Below the pieces are notes generated by a model. It saw only the letters and a program-made list of their open reading frames with translations, was not told the DNA's origin and searched no databases. Below are positions 15,610 through 25,261 of a DNA stretch of 37,132 nt, piece by piece. The translations under genes were made by a program, and so were the position numbers. The DNA comes from Denitrificimonas caeni (GTDB taxonomy: Bacteria; Pseudomonadota; Gammaproteobacteria; Pseudomonadales; Pseudomonadaceae): the NCBI RefSeq assembly GCF_905120345.1, contig NZ_CAJHOA010000012.1, positions 1-37,132 on the forward strand, read 5' to 3'. Within the stretch, counting starts at the first letter, position 1. Every line of letters begins with the position of its first letter.

Positions 15610-18600
15610 CTAAGCGTGTGGCTTGGTCTCATCCTGCTCGGCAGCAGGCGCGTCATCATGTTTTGAAGACTGCGCCTGTTTGGCTGCTGTTTCGGTAAGC
15701 TCGGTTTCTGCAGGTACGGCAGGTGAGCTTGGTTCGTTTTGCTTGTCAGTCGCAGCAACAGGTGCGACGGGTTCAGAGGTTGTGGCTGATTGCTCAACTA
15801 CGGGCTGAACCGCTTCAGGCGCAGGCTTAATCTCTTGCGCGAGTGGCTCAGCTTTGACCTGCGGGATTGCAGCAGGCTTTGGCTCAGCGGCTTTAGCAGC
15901 TTCAGCCTCGCGAGCTAAACGCTCTAAGCGACGACGCTCGCGCGGGTCATTTGAAGCGCGACCAACAGGACGAGCAGGTTGCTCAGGCGTTTGCTCAGCA
16001 GCTGCTTTAACGTCTGCTTGAGCAGTGACTGCTTCAGTCTTTACCACAGGCTGCGCTGGTTTTTCAGCGGCAGCTTCAGGCGCCTTAGCCGGTGAGCTAG
16101 GCTTAACCACTGGCGCTGCTGGCTCTTCTTTAGGCTGTGTGACTGGCGCTGCAGCTTTAGGTGCTGCTGGTACATGTTGTACAACAGGTGTGGATTTTTC
16201 AGCCTGTTCACGTAGTGCGGTAAACTTAGCTTTCTCAGTCGTCGCTGCAGGTGCAGTCGATGGCTCAGAGATTTGTAGCAAAGGCTGATCCGCAGATAAA
16301 GATACTGTTTGTGCAGGATCCATTACGGCAACAGCACCCAGCTTAGCCGCTGCATCTTTAACCACTACTGGCTCGACGTCTGCAGCTTGTACTGCAACAG
16401 TTGGAGTGGCAGTTGATACAGGCGCAGTACTGACGGGTTTGCTCTCAGTGGCTACTGCATCCTTTGTGGTGTCTGCAGTTTTATCTGTAGAAACGGCTTC
16501 AACTTCAACTTCAGCATTATCAGTTGATGCGTCGTTTATCGTATTGCCATCAACATCAACTTGTTGACGCTCGCGACGGTTGCTGCGACGACGTTGACCA
16601 CGTGAACGGCGACGTGGGCGATCTTCATCACTGCTGTTGTCATCTTGCTGATCATTCTGCTCTGGCAAGCTGTTATCCAACTCTTCCGTTTCCGTCTCTA
16701 AAGTCGGCTTCGGATGAGGTGCGCGCTCTTGACGCTCAGGACGGATAGGGCGCTCATCAGTTTGACGGGCTTCACGAGGTGCGCGTGTCGGACGTGGCTT
16801 CTCGTCACTGCTCTGTTCGTGCTCTTGCACGTGCGGTTGATTGTTGCGGACATGACGAGGTTCCGGTGTGTCGAGTGCTGGACGCAACTCACGGGTTGGA
16901 CGCTCTTCACGCTGTGGACGTTCGCTACGCTCTGTGCGCGGGGTACGTGCAGGACGCTCTTCACGTGGCGCACGCTCACGGCGGCTATCAGAACTGCTGT
17001 CACGGTTACTTGGTGTGTTATCGCGCGCAGTTGTGGTCGTCGTCTCGCGCTCAGTGTTGCTGTCACGAGCATTGTCACGTGGTTTACGCTCATCATCACG
17101 GTTGTTACGCGTGTTTTCGCGACGGCGACTTTGCGCTGGTGGACGCTCATTACGGCGTTCGTTGTTACTGCGGTTTGTCGTGCTAGCCTCTCGTGGTTCT
17201 GGTTTTGCTACTGGCGCAGCGGGTGCTTCATCGCTCGCAAATAAACCGACTAAAGATTTTACCAGCCCCTTAAATAGGCTTGGCTGCACTTTGACAGCAA
17301 CAGGTGCTGCTATTTTTTCTGCTGGCGGTGCCGCACGTTCAGCGTTAGTGGTTTTCACTGCTGCTTCTTCACGCACGAGTGAGCGCATGGCGCTAACAGG
17401 TTGTACTTCTTCAGCCTCTTCTGGGGCCATTTCATAGCTGGATTGACCGGATAACGCTTCTGGGCTGTCATCACGTAAACGCATCACTTCGAAGTGCGGC
17501 GTTTCTAAATGATCATCTGGCAGGATGAAGATACGCACACGCGTACGTAATTCAATTTTGGTAATGGCGTTACGTTTTTCGTTGAGCAAGAACGCTGCGA
17601 CTTGGAATGGCACACGAGCGCGCACTTCAGCGGTACGATCTTTCAGCGCTTCTTCTTCGATTAAACGCAGAATAGCTAAAGATAAGGATTCAACGTCACG
17701 AATAATGCCTTGGCCGTTACAACGAGGGCAAACGACGCCGCTGCTTTCACCCAAGGATGGACGCAGACGCTGGCGAGACATTTCTAACAAACCAAAACGA
17801 GAGATACGACCAACTTGCACACGAGCACGGTCAGCTTCGAGACATTCGCGCATGCGATCTTCAACCGCACGTTGATTTTTAGCTGGCGTCATATCGATAA
17901 AGTCGATAACGATCAGGCCACCAATGTCGCGTAAACGCAGTTGGCGGGCGATTTCTTCAGCCGCTTCCAAGTTGGTTTGCAGGGCTGTTTCTTCGATGTC
18001 GCTGCCTTTAGTGGCGCGCGCCGAGTTGATATCAATCGATACCAAAGCTTCAGTTGGGTCGATCACCAGTGCGCCGCCGGAAGGCAGTTTCACTTCACGT
18101 TGGAACGCAGTTTCGATCTGGCTTTCAATCTGGAAGCGATTAAACAGCGGTACGCTGTCTTGGTAGAGTTTGATTTTGTTGGCGTATTGCGGCATCACTT
18201 GGCGAATAAAGCTCAGTGCTTCTTCTTGTGCATCAACGCTATCAATCAGCACTTCGCCGATGTCTTGGCGTAAATAGTCACGAATGGCGCGGATAATCAC
18301 GTTACTTTCTTGGTAGATCAGGAAGGGCGCGCTACGAGCATCAGCCGCTTCTTTGATCGCAGTCCACAGTTGGACGAGGTAATCGAGGTCCCACTGCAGT
18401 TCTTGGCTGTTACGGCCTAAACCCGCGGTGCGTACGATTAAGCCCATATCGGCTGGAGCGTTCAGCGCATTCAGCGCTTCACGTAATTCGTTACGCTCTT
18501 CACCTTCAATACGACGTGAAATACCGCCGGCACGAGGGTTGTTAGGCATTAACACCATATAGCGGCCAGCGAGGCTGATAAAGGTGGTTAAGGCTGCGCC

Positions 18601-18936
18601 TTTGTTGCCGCGTTCTTCTTTTTCAACTTGGACGATAACTTCCTGGCCTTCAGTCAACACGTCTTTAATATTGACGCGTCCGCTGTGATCACCAGTTTTT
18701 TTGAAGTATTCGCGGGAGATTTCTTTCAGAGGGAGAAAGCCGTGACGCTCCGAACCGAAGTCAACGAAAGCAGCTTCTAAACTAGGTTCTACGCGGGTAA
18801 TACGACCTTTGTAAATGTTGGATTTCTTTTGTTCGCGGGCGCCAGACTCAATATCGAGATCAAATAGGCGTTGTCCGTCTACGAGTGCAACACGCAACTC
18901 TTCAGGTTGAGTGGCGTTGATTAGCATTCTTTTCAT
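15610..18936 (-). CDS. rne: Ribonuclease E
   Basis: A 1108-residue endonuclease that starts mRNA decay and processes rRNA and tRNA. The catalytic half (1 to ~510) begins [17 protein letters not shown]. It includes the S1 RNA-binding domain ([19 protein letters not shown]) and the DNase I-like domain with metal ligands Asp302 (SIDINS) and Asp345 (VIDFIDM). The zinc-link CPRCNGQG has Cys403 and Cys406. The C-terminal half is low-complexity: Arg-rich RNA-binding stretches near 590-790 and Pro/Ala/Glu-rich linkers. The motif NDPR at 996-999 resembles a short conserved motif of Pseudomonas RNase E tails that takes part in degradosome assembly. Divergent from rluC, as in Pseudomonas. A long 5' leader probably serves autoregulation. 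Confidence 0.96.
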   Translation of the reverse strand: MKRMLINATQPEELRVALVDGQRLFDLDIESGAREQKKSNIYKGRITRVEPSLEAAFVDFGSERHGFLPLKEISREYFKKTGDHSGRVNIKDVLTEGQEVIVQVEKEERGNKGAALTTFISLAGRYMVLMPNNPRAGGISRRIEGEERNELREALNALNAPADMGLIVRTAGLGRNSQELQWDLDYLVQLWTAIKEAADARSAPFLIYQESNVIIRAIRDYLRQDIGEVLIDSVDAQEEALSFIRQVMPQYANKIKLYQDSVPLFNRFQIESQIETAFQREVKLPSGGALVIDPTEALVSIDINSARATKGSDIEETALQTNLEAAEEIARQLRLRDIGGLIVIDFIDMTPAKNQRAVEDRMRECLEADRARVQVGRISRFGLLEMSRQRLRPSLGESSGVVCPRCNGQGIIRDVESLSLAILRLIEEEALKDRTAEVRARVPFQVAAFLLNEKRNAITKIELRTRVRIFILPDDHLETPHFEVMRLRDDSPEALSGQSSYEMAPEEAEEVQPVSAMRSLVREEAAVKTTNAERAAPPAEKIAAPVAVKVQPSLFKGLVKSLVGLFASDEAPAAPVAKPEPREASTTNRSNNERRNERPPAQSRRRENTRNNRDDERKPRDNARDSNTERETTTTTARDNTPSNRDSSSDSRRERAPREERPARTPRTERSERPQREERPTRELRPALDTPEPRHVRNNQPHVQEHEQSSDEKPRPTRAPREARQTDERPIRPERQERAPHPKPTLETETEELDNSLPEQNDQQDDNSSDEDRPRRRSRGQRRRSNRRERQQVDVDGNTINDASTDNAEVEVEAVSTDKTADTTKDAVATESKPVSTAPVSTATPTVAVQAADVEPVVVKDAAAKLGAVAVMDPAQTVSLSADQPLLQISEPSTAPAATTEKAKFTALREQAEKSTPVVQHVPAAPKAAAPVTQPKEEPAAPVVKPSSPAKAPEAAAEKPAQPVVKTEAVTAQADVKAAAEQTPEQPARPVGRASNDPRERRRLERLAREAEAAKAAEPKPAAIPQVKAEPLAQEIKPAPEAVQPVVEQSATTSEPVAPVAATDKQNEPSSPAVPAETELTETAAKQAQSSKHDDAPAAEQDETKPHA

Positions 18937-19792
18937 GGGTTACCAATATATTCCGTGTTCACGGATCACATCATTGGCACACGCGACAAACGGGGTCGGT
19001 GTTGGGGTCGCGCAGTTAAATAATTTTAACCGTGTCTAGCGCACATGGGTCATAAGCCGATGTCGCGACTGCGTCTCCACTTGGCTGCATATTTAACTTG
19101 CTTGCAGCGCGTTTGTATCAGGAGGAGGAATCAGAGATTGGCCGCGGACGTGATGAAACGTCTGAATCAAAGCGTGTGGCTACGCAGGTCAATACTACTG
19201 TGCATCTCCACCCTACACATTCCCTTGGTAAGTCGGGTGCCGCTCATTGTGTTCGTAAGCGGGTTTATAAAAATACGATCGCAATCGTGCGTTCGCGGAT
19301 TATGTTTCTATACAGCTTTGACTAAGTCGTGTGGTGCTTAGCGAGGTGACTGCTACCTGTAAAATACTCTAACCAGATGGTGAGCAACGTTTTGTTTTAA
19401 TTTATTTTAGCGCTGACTTTTATCTGACTGCTTTTGACAGTGCCCTAAATATAGCAGTCTGTGGGTTTTTCTTCAATGAATATATGGGCTTGGGGCTGTT
19501 TGGTGCGAGGCGCGTAGACAGCGCGTTTGCACTCATGGTCATTGCCGTGATGCCTGCTTGAAATAATGCTATCAGTGAGGTGGATTTGCCGTTCTCTGCA
19601 GGAGGCAGTTATGCCGCCGACTTGTAATAGTTATCGCCGACATGAGGGGTGTTGCGCATGCGGTATTTGTTGGGTTGACGGTCTTTGCTTTGGGGTGCGC
19701 TCGGCTTGCTGGTAATTTGCTAAGTGTGGGGGCTGGATTGTTGTTAACATTGCGCTATTGATGGTGGGTTACTTTTTTGGGTGCGTAGGTTT
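18937..19792. other. Divergent rne / rluC intergenic region with long rne leader
   Basis: About 850 bases without a supportable gene. In other gammaproteobacteria rne mRNA has a long structured 5' leader through which RNase E limits its own synthesis, and this space fits one on the minus strand. The exact fold could not be recognised by eye. A short stem (19426-19432 with 19453-19459) precedes a T-rich stretch. The open frames here look non-coding in composition. Confidence 0.4.
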
Positions 19793-20752
19793 ATGACTAA
19801 GATGGATTCGCAGGCTGCAACGGGTGTGCAGTTACTTGAAGTGTCGGCAGGATTAGAAGGGCAGCGGATTGATAACTTTTTATTGGCACGCTTGAAAGGC
19901 GTACCAAAAACCATGATTTATCGTATTTTGCGTAAAGGTGAAGTACGGGTCAATAAAGGACGGATTAAACCCGATTATCGAATTAAAGAAGGCGATATCG
20001 TCCGTGTGCCGCCGATGCGTATGACCCAAGCCGATGAACCCGCGCCGTTAGCTAAAGGATTATTAGAACGTCTTGAGGCGGCGATTGTCTACGAAGATAA
20101 GGGCTTAATTATGTTGAATAAGCCCGCCGGGATTGCTGTGCATGGTGGCAGTGGTTTGACGTATGGCGTGATTGAAGCGTTTCGGCAGATGCGTCCGCTC
20201 TGTAAAGAAATTGAATTGGTGCATCGTCTTGATCGTGATACCTCAGGTTTATTGATGATCGCTAAAAAGCGCAGCATGTTGCGGCACTTGCATGAGGCGT
20301 TACGTGGCGATGGCGTAGACAAGCGTTATTTGGCGTTGGTACGTGGACGCTGGCCTGCGACGCGTAAACAAGTTGACGCGCCGTTGCAGAAAAGTAATGT
20401 GCGTTCAGGCGAGCGGATGGTTGAGGTGAACCCTGAAGGTAAGGAGGCGTTAACGTTGTTTAAAGTGGCGCGTCGTTTTGGCGAGTTTGCCACCTTGGTG
20501 GAAGCCAGTCCTATTACGGGGCGCACCCATCAGATTCGAGTGCATGCCTTATATGCGGGGCATGCGATTGCTGGTGACACGAAGTATGGCGATGAAGATT
20601 TTTCCAAAGAAATACGTGAGCTCGGTGGTAAGCGCTTATTTTTACATGCCTCTGATTTACGCGTGACGTTGCCCGATGGTGAGGTGCTGGCAATACATGC
20701 CGAGCCGGATGAGCAGTGGCAGGCGGTGATAAACAACTTGGTTGATGGTTGA
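19793..20752 (+). CDS. rluC: 23S rRNA pseudouridine synthase RluC
   Basis: A 319-residue enzyme that makes pseudouridines 955, 2504 and 2580 of 23S rRNA. It has an N-terminal S4 RNA-binding domain ([35 protein letters not shown]) followed by the RluA-type catalytic domain. The signature HRLDRDTSG holds the catalytic Asp147 (numbering from this start). The late motif GRTHQIRVH is present. ATG 19793 is preferred over GTG 19781 because the family start is close to this point; ATG 19802 is also possible. The gene is divergent from rne and precedes the HAD phosphatase, the order seen in Pseudomonas. Confidence 0.94.
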   Translation: MTKMDSQAATGVQLLEVSAGLEGQRIDNFLLARLKGVPKTMIYRILRKGEVRVNKGRIKPDYRIKEGDIVRVPPMRMTQADEPAPLAKGLLERLEAAIVYEDKGLIMLNKPAGIAVHGGSGLTYGVIEAFRQMRPLCKEIELVHRLDRDTSGLLMIAKKRSMLRHLHEALRGDGVDKRYLALVRGRWPATRKQVDAPLQKSNVRSGERMVEVNPEGKEALTLFKVARRFGEFATLVEASPITGRTHQIRVHALYAGHAIAGDTKYGDEDFSKEIRELGGKRLFLHASDLRVTLPDGEVLAIHAEPDEQWQAVINNLVDG

Positions 20753-20852
20753 TTACGCAGACCGTGTACTTTTCTGTGGGTCGAGCTGAAGAGCGACTGA
20801 GGTCTCTATAGTTGCGCCATGGGTATCTTATTTTTACATTCAGGAGGTTGGG

Positions 20853-21542
20853 GTGGACAGGCTTAGTGTGTTGATCTTTGATTGGGATGGCACTTTGGTG
20901 GATTCGCTAGAGCGGATTATTGAGGCCATGCACATGGCATCAGATGCTTGTGCGGTGCCGCGCTGCAGTGATGATGAAGTGCGCGACATTATTGGTCTGG
21001 CGATGCCACAAGCCTACGATGTGCTGTATCCCGAGGCCGATGATGCCGATTTAAAGCAACGTTTTATTCGTACCTATAGCGATCAATATATCGTGTTGGA
21101 AGAGCAGCCCTCTGCCTTTTACCCAGGCGTGATGGACGCGTTAGACCAGTACCGTAGCGCTGGCTATCAGTTAGCAGTGGCGACAGGGAAAAGTCGACGT
21201 GGTTTGCATCGGGTCTTGAGCGGACACAAAATGCTCGATTATTTTGATATCACCCGTTGTGCTGACGAAACGCGCAGCAAACCTGATCCTCTAATGCTGC
21301 ATGAGATTTTAAAGCACTGCTCGGCAGCACCAGGGCAAGCTATTATGGTGGGTGATTCGCCGTTTGATTTGCGAATGGCCAATAATGCCAAGGTTCCTGG
21401 TGTTGCGGTCAGTTACGGTGCCCAGCCATTGAGTGTGCTGAATAAAGAGCAGCCGATTCTGGCGATTGATCATTTTTCCGAACTGACCACATGGTTGCAG
21501 CAGCATCCCAATACTTTACTTGAAGGAACCCTGCATGACTGA
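20853..21542 (+). CDS. HAD-superfamily phosphatase (Gph/phosphoglycolate phosphatase-like)
   Basis: A 229-residue hydrolase of HAD subfamily IA. Motif I is FDWDGTLVDS with the nucleophile Asp10 and the acid Asp12; motif II is VATGKS; motif III/IV is KPDPLMLHE ... MVGDSPFDLRMA. A helical cap lies between residues ~20 and 85. It acts on a small phosphorylated metabolite, not identifiable from sequence. The start is GTG 20853 with an aggagg Shine-Dalgarno. Its stop overlaps the sppA start by 8 bases, so the two are translated together, as in Pseudomonas where this pair follows rluC. Confidence 0.88.
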   Translation: MDRLSVLIFDWDGTLVDSLERIIEAMHMASDACAVPRCSDDEVRDIIGLAMPQAYDVLYPEADDADLKQRFIRTYSDQYIVLEEQPSAFYPGVMDALDQYRSAGYQLAVATGKSRRGLHRVLSGHKMLDYFDITRCADETRSKPDPLMLHEILKHCSAAPGQAIMVGDSPFDLRMANNAKVPGVAVSYGAQPLSVLNKEQPILAIDHFSELTTWLQQHPNTLLEGTLHD

Positions 21543-22581
21543 TAATTCAGGTGATCGCCCAAGGGATCCTTGGACCGATAATAGCAATGTTGATAACCCG
21601 CCACCTCGTTCAAAGGATTCATCTATGACTGATAACAATGTTGACAGCAAAACATGGAAGTTGCTTGAAAAAGCCGTGTTAGCTAGCGTGAGCGAGCAAC
21701 GCCGTGCGCGTCGCTGGGGTATCTTTTTCAAAACCCTGACTTTCGCCTACTTGCTTGGCATGCTGTTCTTTTTCTCTCCGTTTGGCGAGAGCAAAAAAAG
21801 CATGTCTAGCGGTGCGCATACAGCCCTGATTGAAGTGCGCGGGATGATCGCCGACCAAGAGAGTGCCAGTGCCGATAATATTGTCAGCGCTCTGCGTAAA
21901 GCGTTCGAAGATAAAAACACCAAAGGTATTGTGTTGCGCATTAATAGCCCAGGTGGCAGTCCAGTACAATCTGGCTATATCTATGATGAAATTCGTCGTC
22001 TGCGCGTCTTGCATCCCGATGTTAAAGTGTATGCCGTGATCAGCGATTTGGGTGCATCCGGTGCATATTATATAGCCAGCGCTGCGGATGAGATTTATGC
22101 CGATAAATCCAGTCTGGTTGGCTCTATCGGTGTAACAGCGGCTGGTTTTGGTTTTGTTGGCAGTATGGAAATGCTTGGTGTTGATCGTCGCTTATACACA
22201 TCCGGCGAACACAAAGCCTTCCTTGATCCGTTCCAGCCGCAAAATGCAGAAGAAACTGCATTTTGGCAAACTGTGCTGCAAACCACTCATAAGCAATTTA
22301 TTGCCAGCGTGAAACAAGGTCGTGGCGATCGTTTAAAAGATGCTGAACACCCTGAGTTGTTTTCCGGCTTGATTTGGTCGGGTGAGCAGGCGCTGGAATT
22401 AGGTTTGATTGATGCGTTAGGCAACAGTAGTTTTGTCGCGCGTGAAGTGATTGGTCAAACAGAGATTGTTGACTTTACCTTGGAAGAATCACCCTTCGAT
22501 CGCTTTACGAAAAAATTCGGCGCAAGCGTTGCTGAGCGTTTAGCAATTTGGATGGGTTTTAACGGTCCACAATTACGCTAA
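21535..22581 (+). CDS. sppA: SppA/SohB-type signal peptide peptidase (family S49)
   Basis: A 348-residue short-form S49 serine protease. Hydrophilic residues 1-65 are followed by one transmembrane helix (TLTFAYLLGMLFFFSPF) and a periplasmic protease domain. The domain contains INSPGGSP, the Ser in LGASGAYYIASAADEIYAD, and the general-base Lys in DKSSLVGSIGVTAAGF. It degrades cleaved signal peptides and membrane-derived fragments. ATG 21535 has aagga upstream and overlaps the HAD stop codon; ATG 21520 is the less likely alternative. In other Pseudomonas the next genes are a second maf, yceD, rpmF and plsX; none of these is here. Confidence 0.92.
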   Translation: MTDNSGDRPRDPWTDNSNVDNPPPRSKDSSMTDNNVDSKTWKLLEKAVLASVSEQRRARRWGIFFKTLTFAYLLGMLFFFSPFGESKKSMSSGAHTALIEVRGMIADQESASADNIVSALRKAFEDKNTKGIVLRINSPGGSPVQSGYIYDEIRRLRVLHPDVKVYAVISDLGASGAYYIASAADEIYADKSSLVGSIGVTAAGFGFVGSMEMLGVDRRLYTSGEHKAFLDPFQPQNAEETAFWQTVLQTTHKQFIASVKQGRGDRLKDAEHPELFSGLIWSGEQALELGLIDALGNSSFVAREVIGQTEIVDFTLEESPFDRFTKKFGASVAERLAIWMGFNGPQLR

Positions 22582-22586
22582 ACGCG

Positions 22587-22640
22587 TACGCCACTCTTAT
22601 TGGCCAGCTCATCCGCCTATATAGAGTGGCGTAATATTTT
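22587..22640 (+). terminator. Long-loop hairpin after sppA, likely terminator
   Basis: tacgccactct (22587-22597) pairs perfectly with agagtggcgta (22623-22633), an 11-bp stem with a 25-nt loop, followed by atatttt. It begins six bases after the sppA stop codon. Confidence 0.6.
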
Positions 22641-22852
22641 AAAGCTATAACAACATGTCCCGTTTGCTTGGATCTCTGCAGTTTATGTATTGGTGTGCAT
22701 TTTACTTAGAAGAGTGGGTTGTTGTGCCCGTTATCCGCCAGGGTGGGGTGCGCAATATTGGTGGTCATGCAGTTGCATCCATAACAGAAAACGTGTCTGC
22801 AGTAAGGGGGTTGAGTGTTTAAGTTAAAAAAGAGTTTAACTAAGGAATGCCT

Positions 22853-23875
22853 ATGATTAGCGGGTTGGTTTTTACCGTTGTATTTGTAGCTGCTTTTGTT
22901 TTGACGTGGTTATTGCGCCGCTATGCCTTAGCCAGTCGTTTGATGGATATTCCGAACGAGCGCAGTTCTCACTCAGTGCCCACGCCGCGCGCTGGTGGTA
23001 TTGCGATTGTGTTGTGTTTTCTTGCTGTGCTACCTGTAATCGGTGTTTTTGCTTGGTTACCTTGGTCGTTTTTAACGGGTCTGATTGGTGCTGGAGCGAT
23101 TGTTGCAATGCTTGGCTTTTTAGATGACCGTGGGCATGTTGCTGTGCGTTGGCGTTTGTTGGGTCATTTTGCTGCAGCAGTTTGGGCGCTGTATAGCATG
23201 GGTGGTTTGCCGCCCTTATTGATATTAGGGTATTCGTTCGATTTGGGTGTGCTGGGTCATGTGCTGGCCGCGGTGTATATCGTTTGGCTGCTTAATTTAT
23301 ATAATTTTATGGATGGCATTGATGGTCTTGCTGCTATTGAGGCGATTTGTGTCTGCCTGAGTGGTGCAGTGCTCTATATATTGCTGGACGCGCCAACATT
23401 GGCAGTTGCACCGTTGTTGTTAACGGCTGCAGTAGCCGGTTTTTTATGCTGGAATTTTCCGCCTGCCCGTATTTTTATGGGTGATGCAGGCAGTGGCTTT
23501 TTAGGGGTAGTGTTAGCAGTGTTATCGCTACAAGCGGGTTGGTTTAAAGCTGAGTTGCTATGGAGCTGGATTATTTTGCTGGGTGTGTTTGTGGTGGATG
23601 CAACCTTTACTCTGCTGCGTCGTTTGTTGCGTGGCGATAAAATCTATGAGGCGCACCGCATTCACGCGTATCAGTATGCTTCGCGTCAGTGTGCTGGGCA
23701 CAGACCCGTTACTTTAGCTGTTATGTTAATTAATCTAGTCTGGCTACTGCCGATGGCCTTGTTAGTAGGGTTGGGCTATTTGGATGGTCTGCTGGGTGTA
23801 TTGATCGCTTATCTACCTTTAGTGTTGCTGGCTGTAAAATTGAAAGCCGGCCAGCTAGAGGACACTGTCGCTTGA
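22853..23875 (+). CDS. Undecaprenyl-phosphate sugar-1-phosphate transferase (WecA/WbpL family)
   Basis: A 340-residue polytopic membrane protein with about ten hydrophobic segments. Family motifs are the N-terminal DIPNERSSHSVPTPRAGG, LGFLDDR (Mg-binding Asp pair), NLYNFMDGIDGLA and the late PPARIFMGDAGSGFLG, then a cytoplasmic EAHRIHAYQ loop. It moves a sugar-1-phosphate from a UDP-sugar to undecaprenyl phosphate, the first step of O-antigen or exopolysaccharide building. ATG 22853 is chosen since taagga lies seven bases upstream; ATG 22847 touches that Shine-Dalgarno. No other polysaccharide gene is near, so it stands alone here. Confidence 0.88.
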   Translation: MISGLVFTVVFVAAFVLTWLLRRYALASRLMDIPNERSSHSVPTPRAGGIAIVLCFLAVLPVIGVFAWLPWSFLTGLIGAGAIVAMLGFLDDRGHVAVRWRLLGHFAAAVWALYSMGGLPPLLILGYSFDLGVLGHVLAAVYIVWLLNLYNFMDGIDGLAAIEAICVCLSGAVLYILLDAPTLAVAPLLLTAAVAGFLCWNFPPARIFMGDAGSGFLGVVLAVLSLQAGWFKAELLWSWIILLGVFVVDATFTLLRRLLRGDKIYEAHRIHAYQYASRQCAGHRPVTLAVMLINLVWLLPMALLVGLGYLDGLLGVLIAYLPLVLLAVKLKAGQLEDTVA

Positions 23876-24269
23876 AGTGCAAGGCTCTGCTTCGATGGGT
23901 AGTAAAAAGCTTAGTGTGCTGCGCTTCTTCGGAGCGGGGTGCTAAAATCTCGTGTCTCGATACGATTTAACAGGAGTCACTGTTGTGGTGGTGTTGCGGA
24001 ATACTCTAGGGAACTACTCGCAGCTAAAGCAAAGGGCTTCCAAGCCAGTAGCCTCAGCCGCTCACTCTTGCACATGAATGAACGGGGTTGTGCAAGCAAA
24101 ACGCTCAAAAGTATTTTCACTCTGAACCTTGAAAAGCTAATGCATAGCCCCATCTTATAGTTAGGCAAGCAAGAACGGATGGTTGGACAGTTAGCTTATA
24201 AGTAGATGATTGATCGACATGGCATCCATTTTAGCGTAATATGTTTAATACCTAGTAAGTAAACAGTTT
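23876..24269. other. Gap before tmRNA with no recognisable gene
   Basis: About 390 bases. A 73-codon open frame on the plus strand (from 23939) and a 63-codon one on the minus strand overlap here, but neither has a recognised domain or a good ribosome binding site. The ssrA promoter must lie in the last ~60 bases; no clear pair of boxes could be selected. Confidence 0.4.
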
Positions 24270-24659
24270 GGGGCCGATTAGGATTCGACGCTGGTTGCGA
24301 AACTTTAGGTGCATGCCGAGTTGGTAACAGAACTCGTAAATCCACTGTTGCAACTTCTATAGTTGCCAATGACGAAAACTACGGAGCAACAGCTCTAGCT
24401 GCGTAAGCAGCTTAGCCGCTCCTCTGGTAGCCTCGGCTCCAGCAGTCACTAGAGGATGTCTGTAAACTCGAAGTGACTGTCAGATAGAACAGAATCGCCG
24501 CGTAGTACGTTGTGGACGAAGTGGCTAAAACTTACACAACTCATCCAAAGCACCCTGCCGATCGGGCGGCTGCGGATTAAATTAGTAGACACGGCTAAGC
24601 ATGTAGTACCGACAGCGGAGTACTGGCGGACGGGGGTTCAAATCCCCCCGGCTCCACCA
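24270..24659 (+). ncRNA. ssrA: Transfer-messenger RNA
   Basis: A 390-nt tmRNA. The 5' end ggggccg (24270-24276) pairs with cggctcc before the encoded ACCA (24656-24659). The tRNA-like part has the gattcgac loop at the 5' side and a T-arm with gttcaaatc at the 3' side. The tag frame runs from gcc 24365 to taa 24404-24406 and encodes ANDENYGATALAA, whose LAA end is the ClpXP/ClpAP degradation signal. It rescues stalled ribosomes with SmpB, whose gene is not in this window. The 3' end is a common integration site for islands. Confidence 0.96.
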
Positions 24660-24675
24660 AATAGCAGAACCTAAG

Positions 24676-24709
24676 CCCTTGATTATCCTAGTGATTTTCA
24701 GGGGTTTTT
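24676..24709 (+). terminator. Terminator of ssrA
   Basis: cccttga (24676-24682) pairs with tcagggg (24698-24704), one G-U pair included, followed immediately by ttttt. It lies 17 bases after the mature tmRNA end. Confidence 0.7.
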
Positions 24710-24848
24710 GCTTTTTAGGGTACTTGTTGCCCATTATTTGTCCATAAAATGTCGAAAGAAGCCAAAAAGCTCAGTATTCTGCTAATCCGTTTGCTATCTT
24801 GTTACATGACACAAATAACAGCTGCTTCAGGGGTTGCGCATAAATTAG

Positions 24849-25217
24849 GATAACAAAGACATCAAAGCGCTCATCCAGCAAGGTGAAAGCCTTACCTTGG
24901 AGTTTAAGAGTGATGCGAAATGCCTGCCTGATTGTGATCTGATTGCAGCAGTTGTATCTTTGGCGAATACAAACGGTGGCAGCCTAATACTCGGTGTGGA
25001 AGGTAGCGGTGAAGTCACTGGGCTGCATCGTAAGCACCAAAGTATGCAAGGCTTGTCCGCATTTATAGCCAACAAAACTACGCCGCCTGTTTTTGTTGAA
25101 GTGATAGGGCATCAGCTAGACGACTGCACAATCGCACAAATTATCGTGCAGAAGTCACGACAACTGATTTCTACTTCTGAAGATTTGCTGCAGCATCGTA
25201 GGTTTGTAGTGGCATAG
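24849..25217 (+). pseudogene. AlbA_2/Schlafen-type (DUF4325-like helper) domain fragment
   Basis: The open frame from 24849 reads DIKALIQQGESLTLEFKSD, NTNGGSLILGVEGSGEVTGL, then KSRQLISTSEDLLQHRR. This is the N-terminal AlbA_2 (AAA_4, Schlafen) domain of the RNA-processing/regulator-like family. A TAG stands directly before the first matching codon and no ATG is available; TTG 24897 would cut into the domain. At the 3' end the frame stops right after LQHRR, where full proteins (400-plus residues) continue. It is therefore a remnant lacking both start and C-terminal part. Sitting just past the tmRNA, it may be what is left of an older integrated element (inference). Confidence 0.65.
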
Positions 25218-25261
25218 TGAATTTGGCCTCACCGGCTTATTTTTTGCTTTTTGAGTGACTG

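Noticed and set aside
16524-17437. Overlapping frames across the rne C-terminal region
   Set aside because: They arise from the Arg/Pro-rich repetitive codons of the RNase E tail; all lack recognisable domains.
19045-19341. 98-codon open frame between rne and rluC
   Set aside because: No domain is recognisable, no good ribosome binding site precedes it, and another long frame overlaps it; it looks like chance openness in the rne leader region.
23939-24160. 73-codon frame before tmRNA
   Set aside because: No family is recognised and the opposite strand is equally open; there is no good start site.
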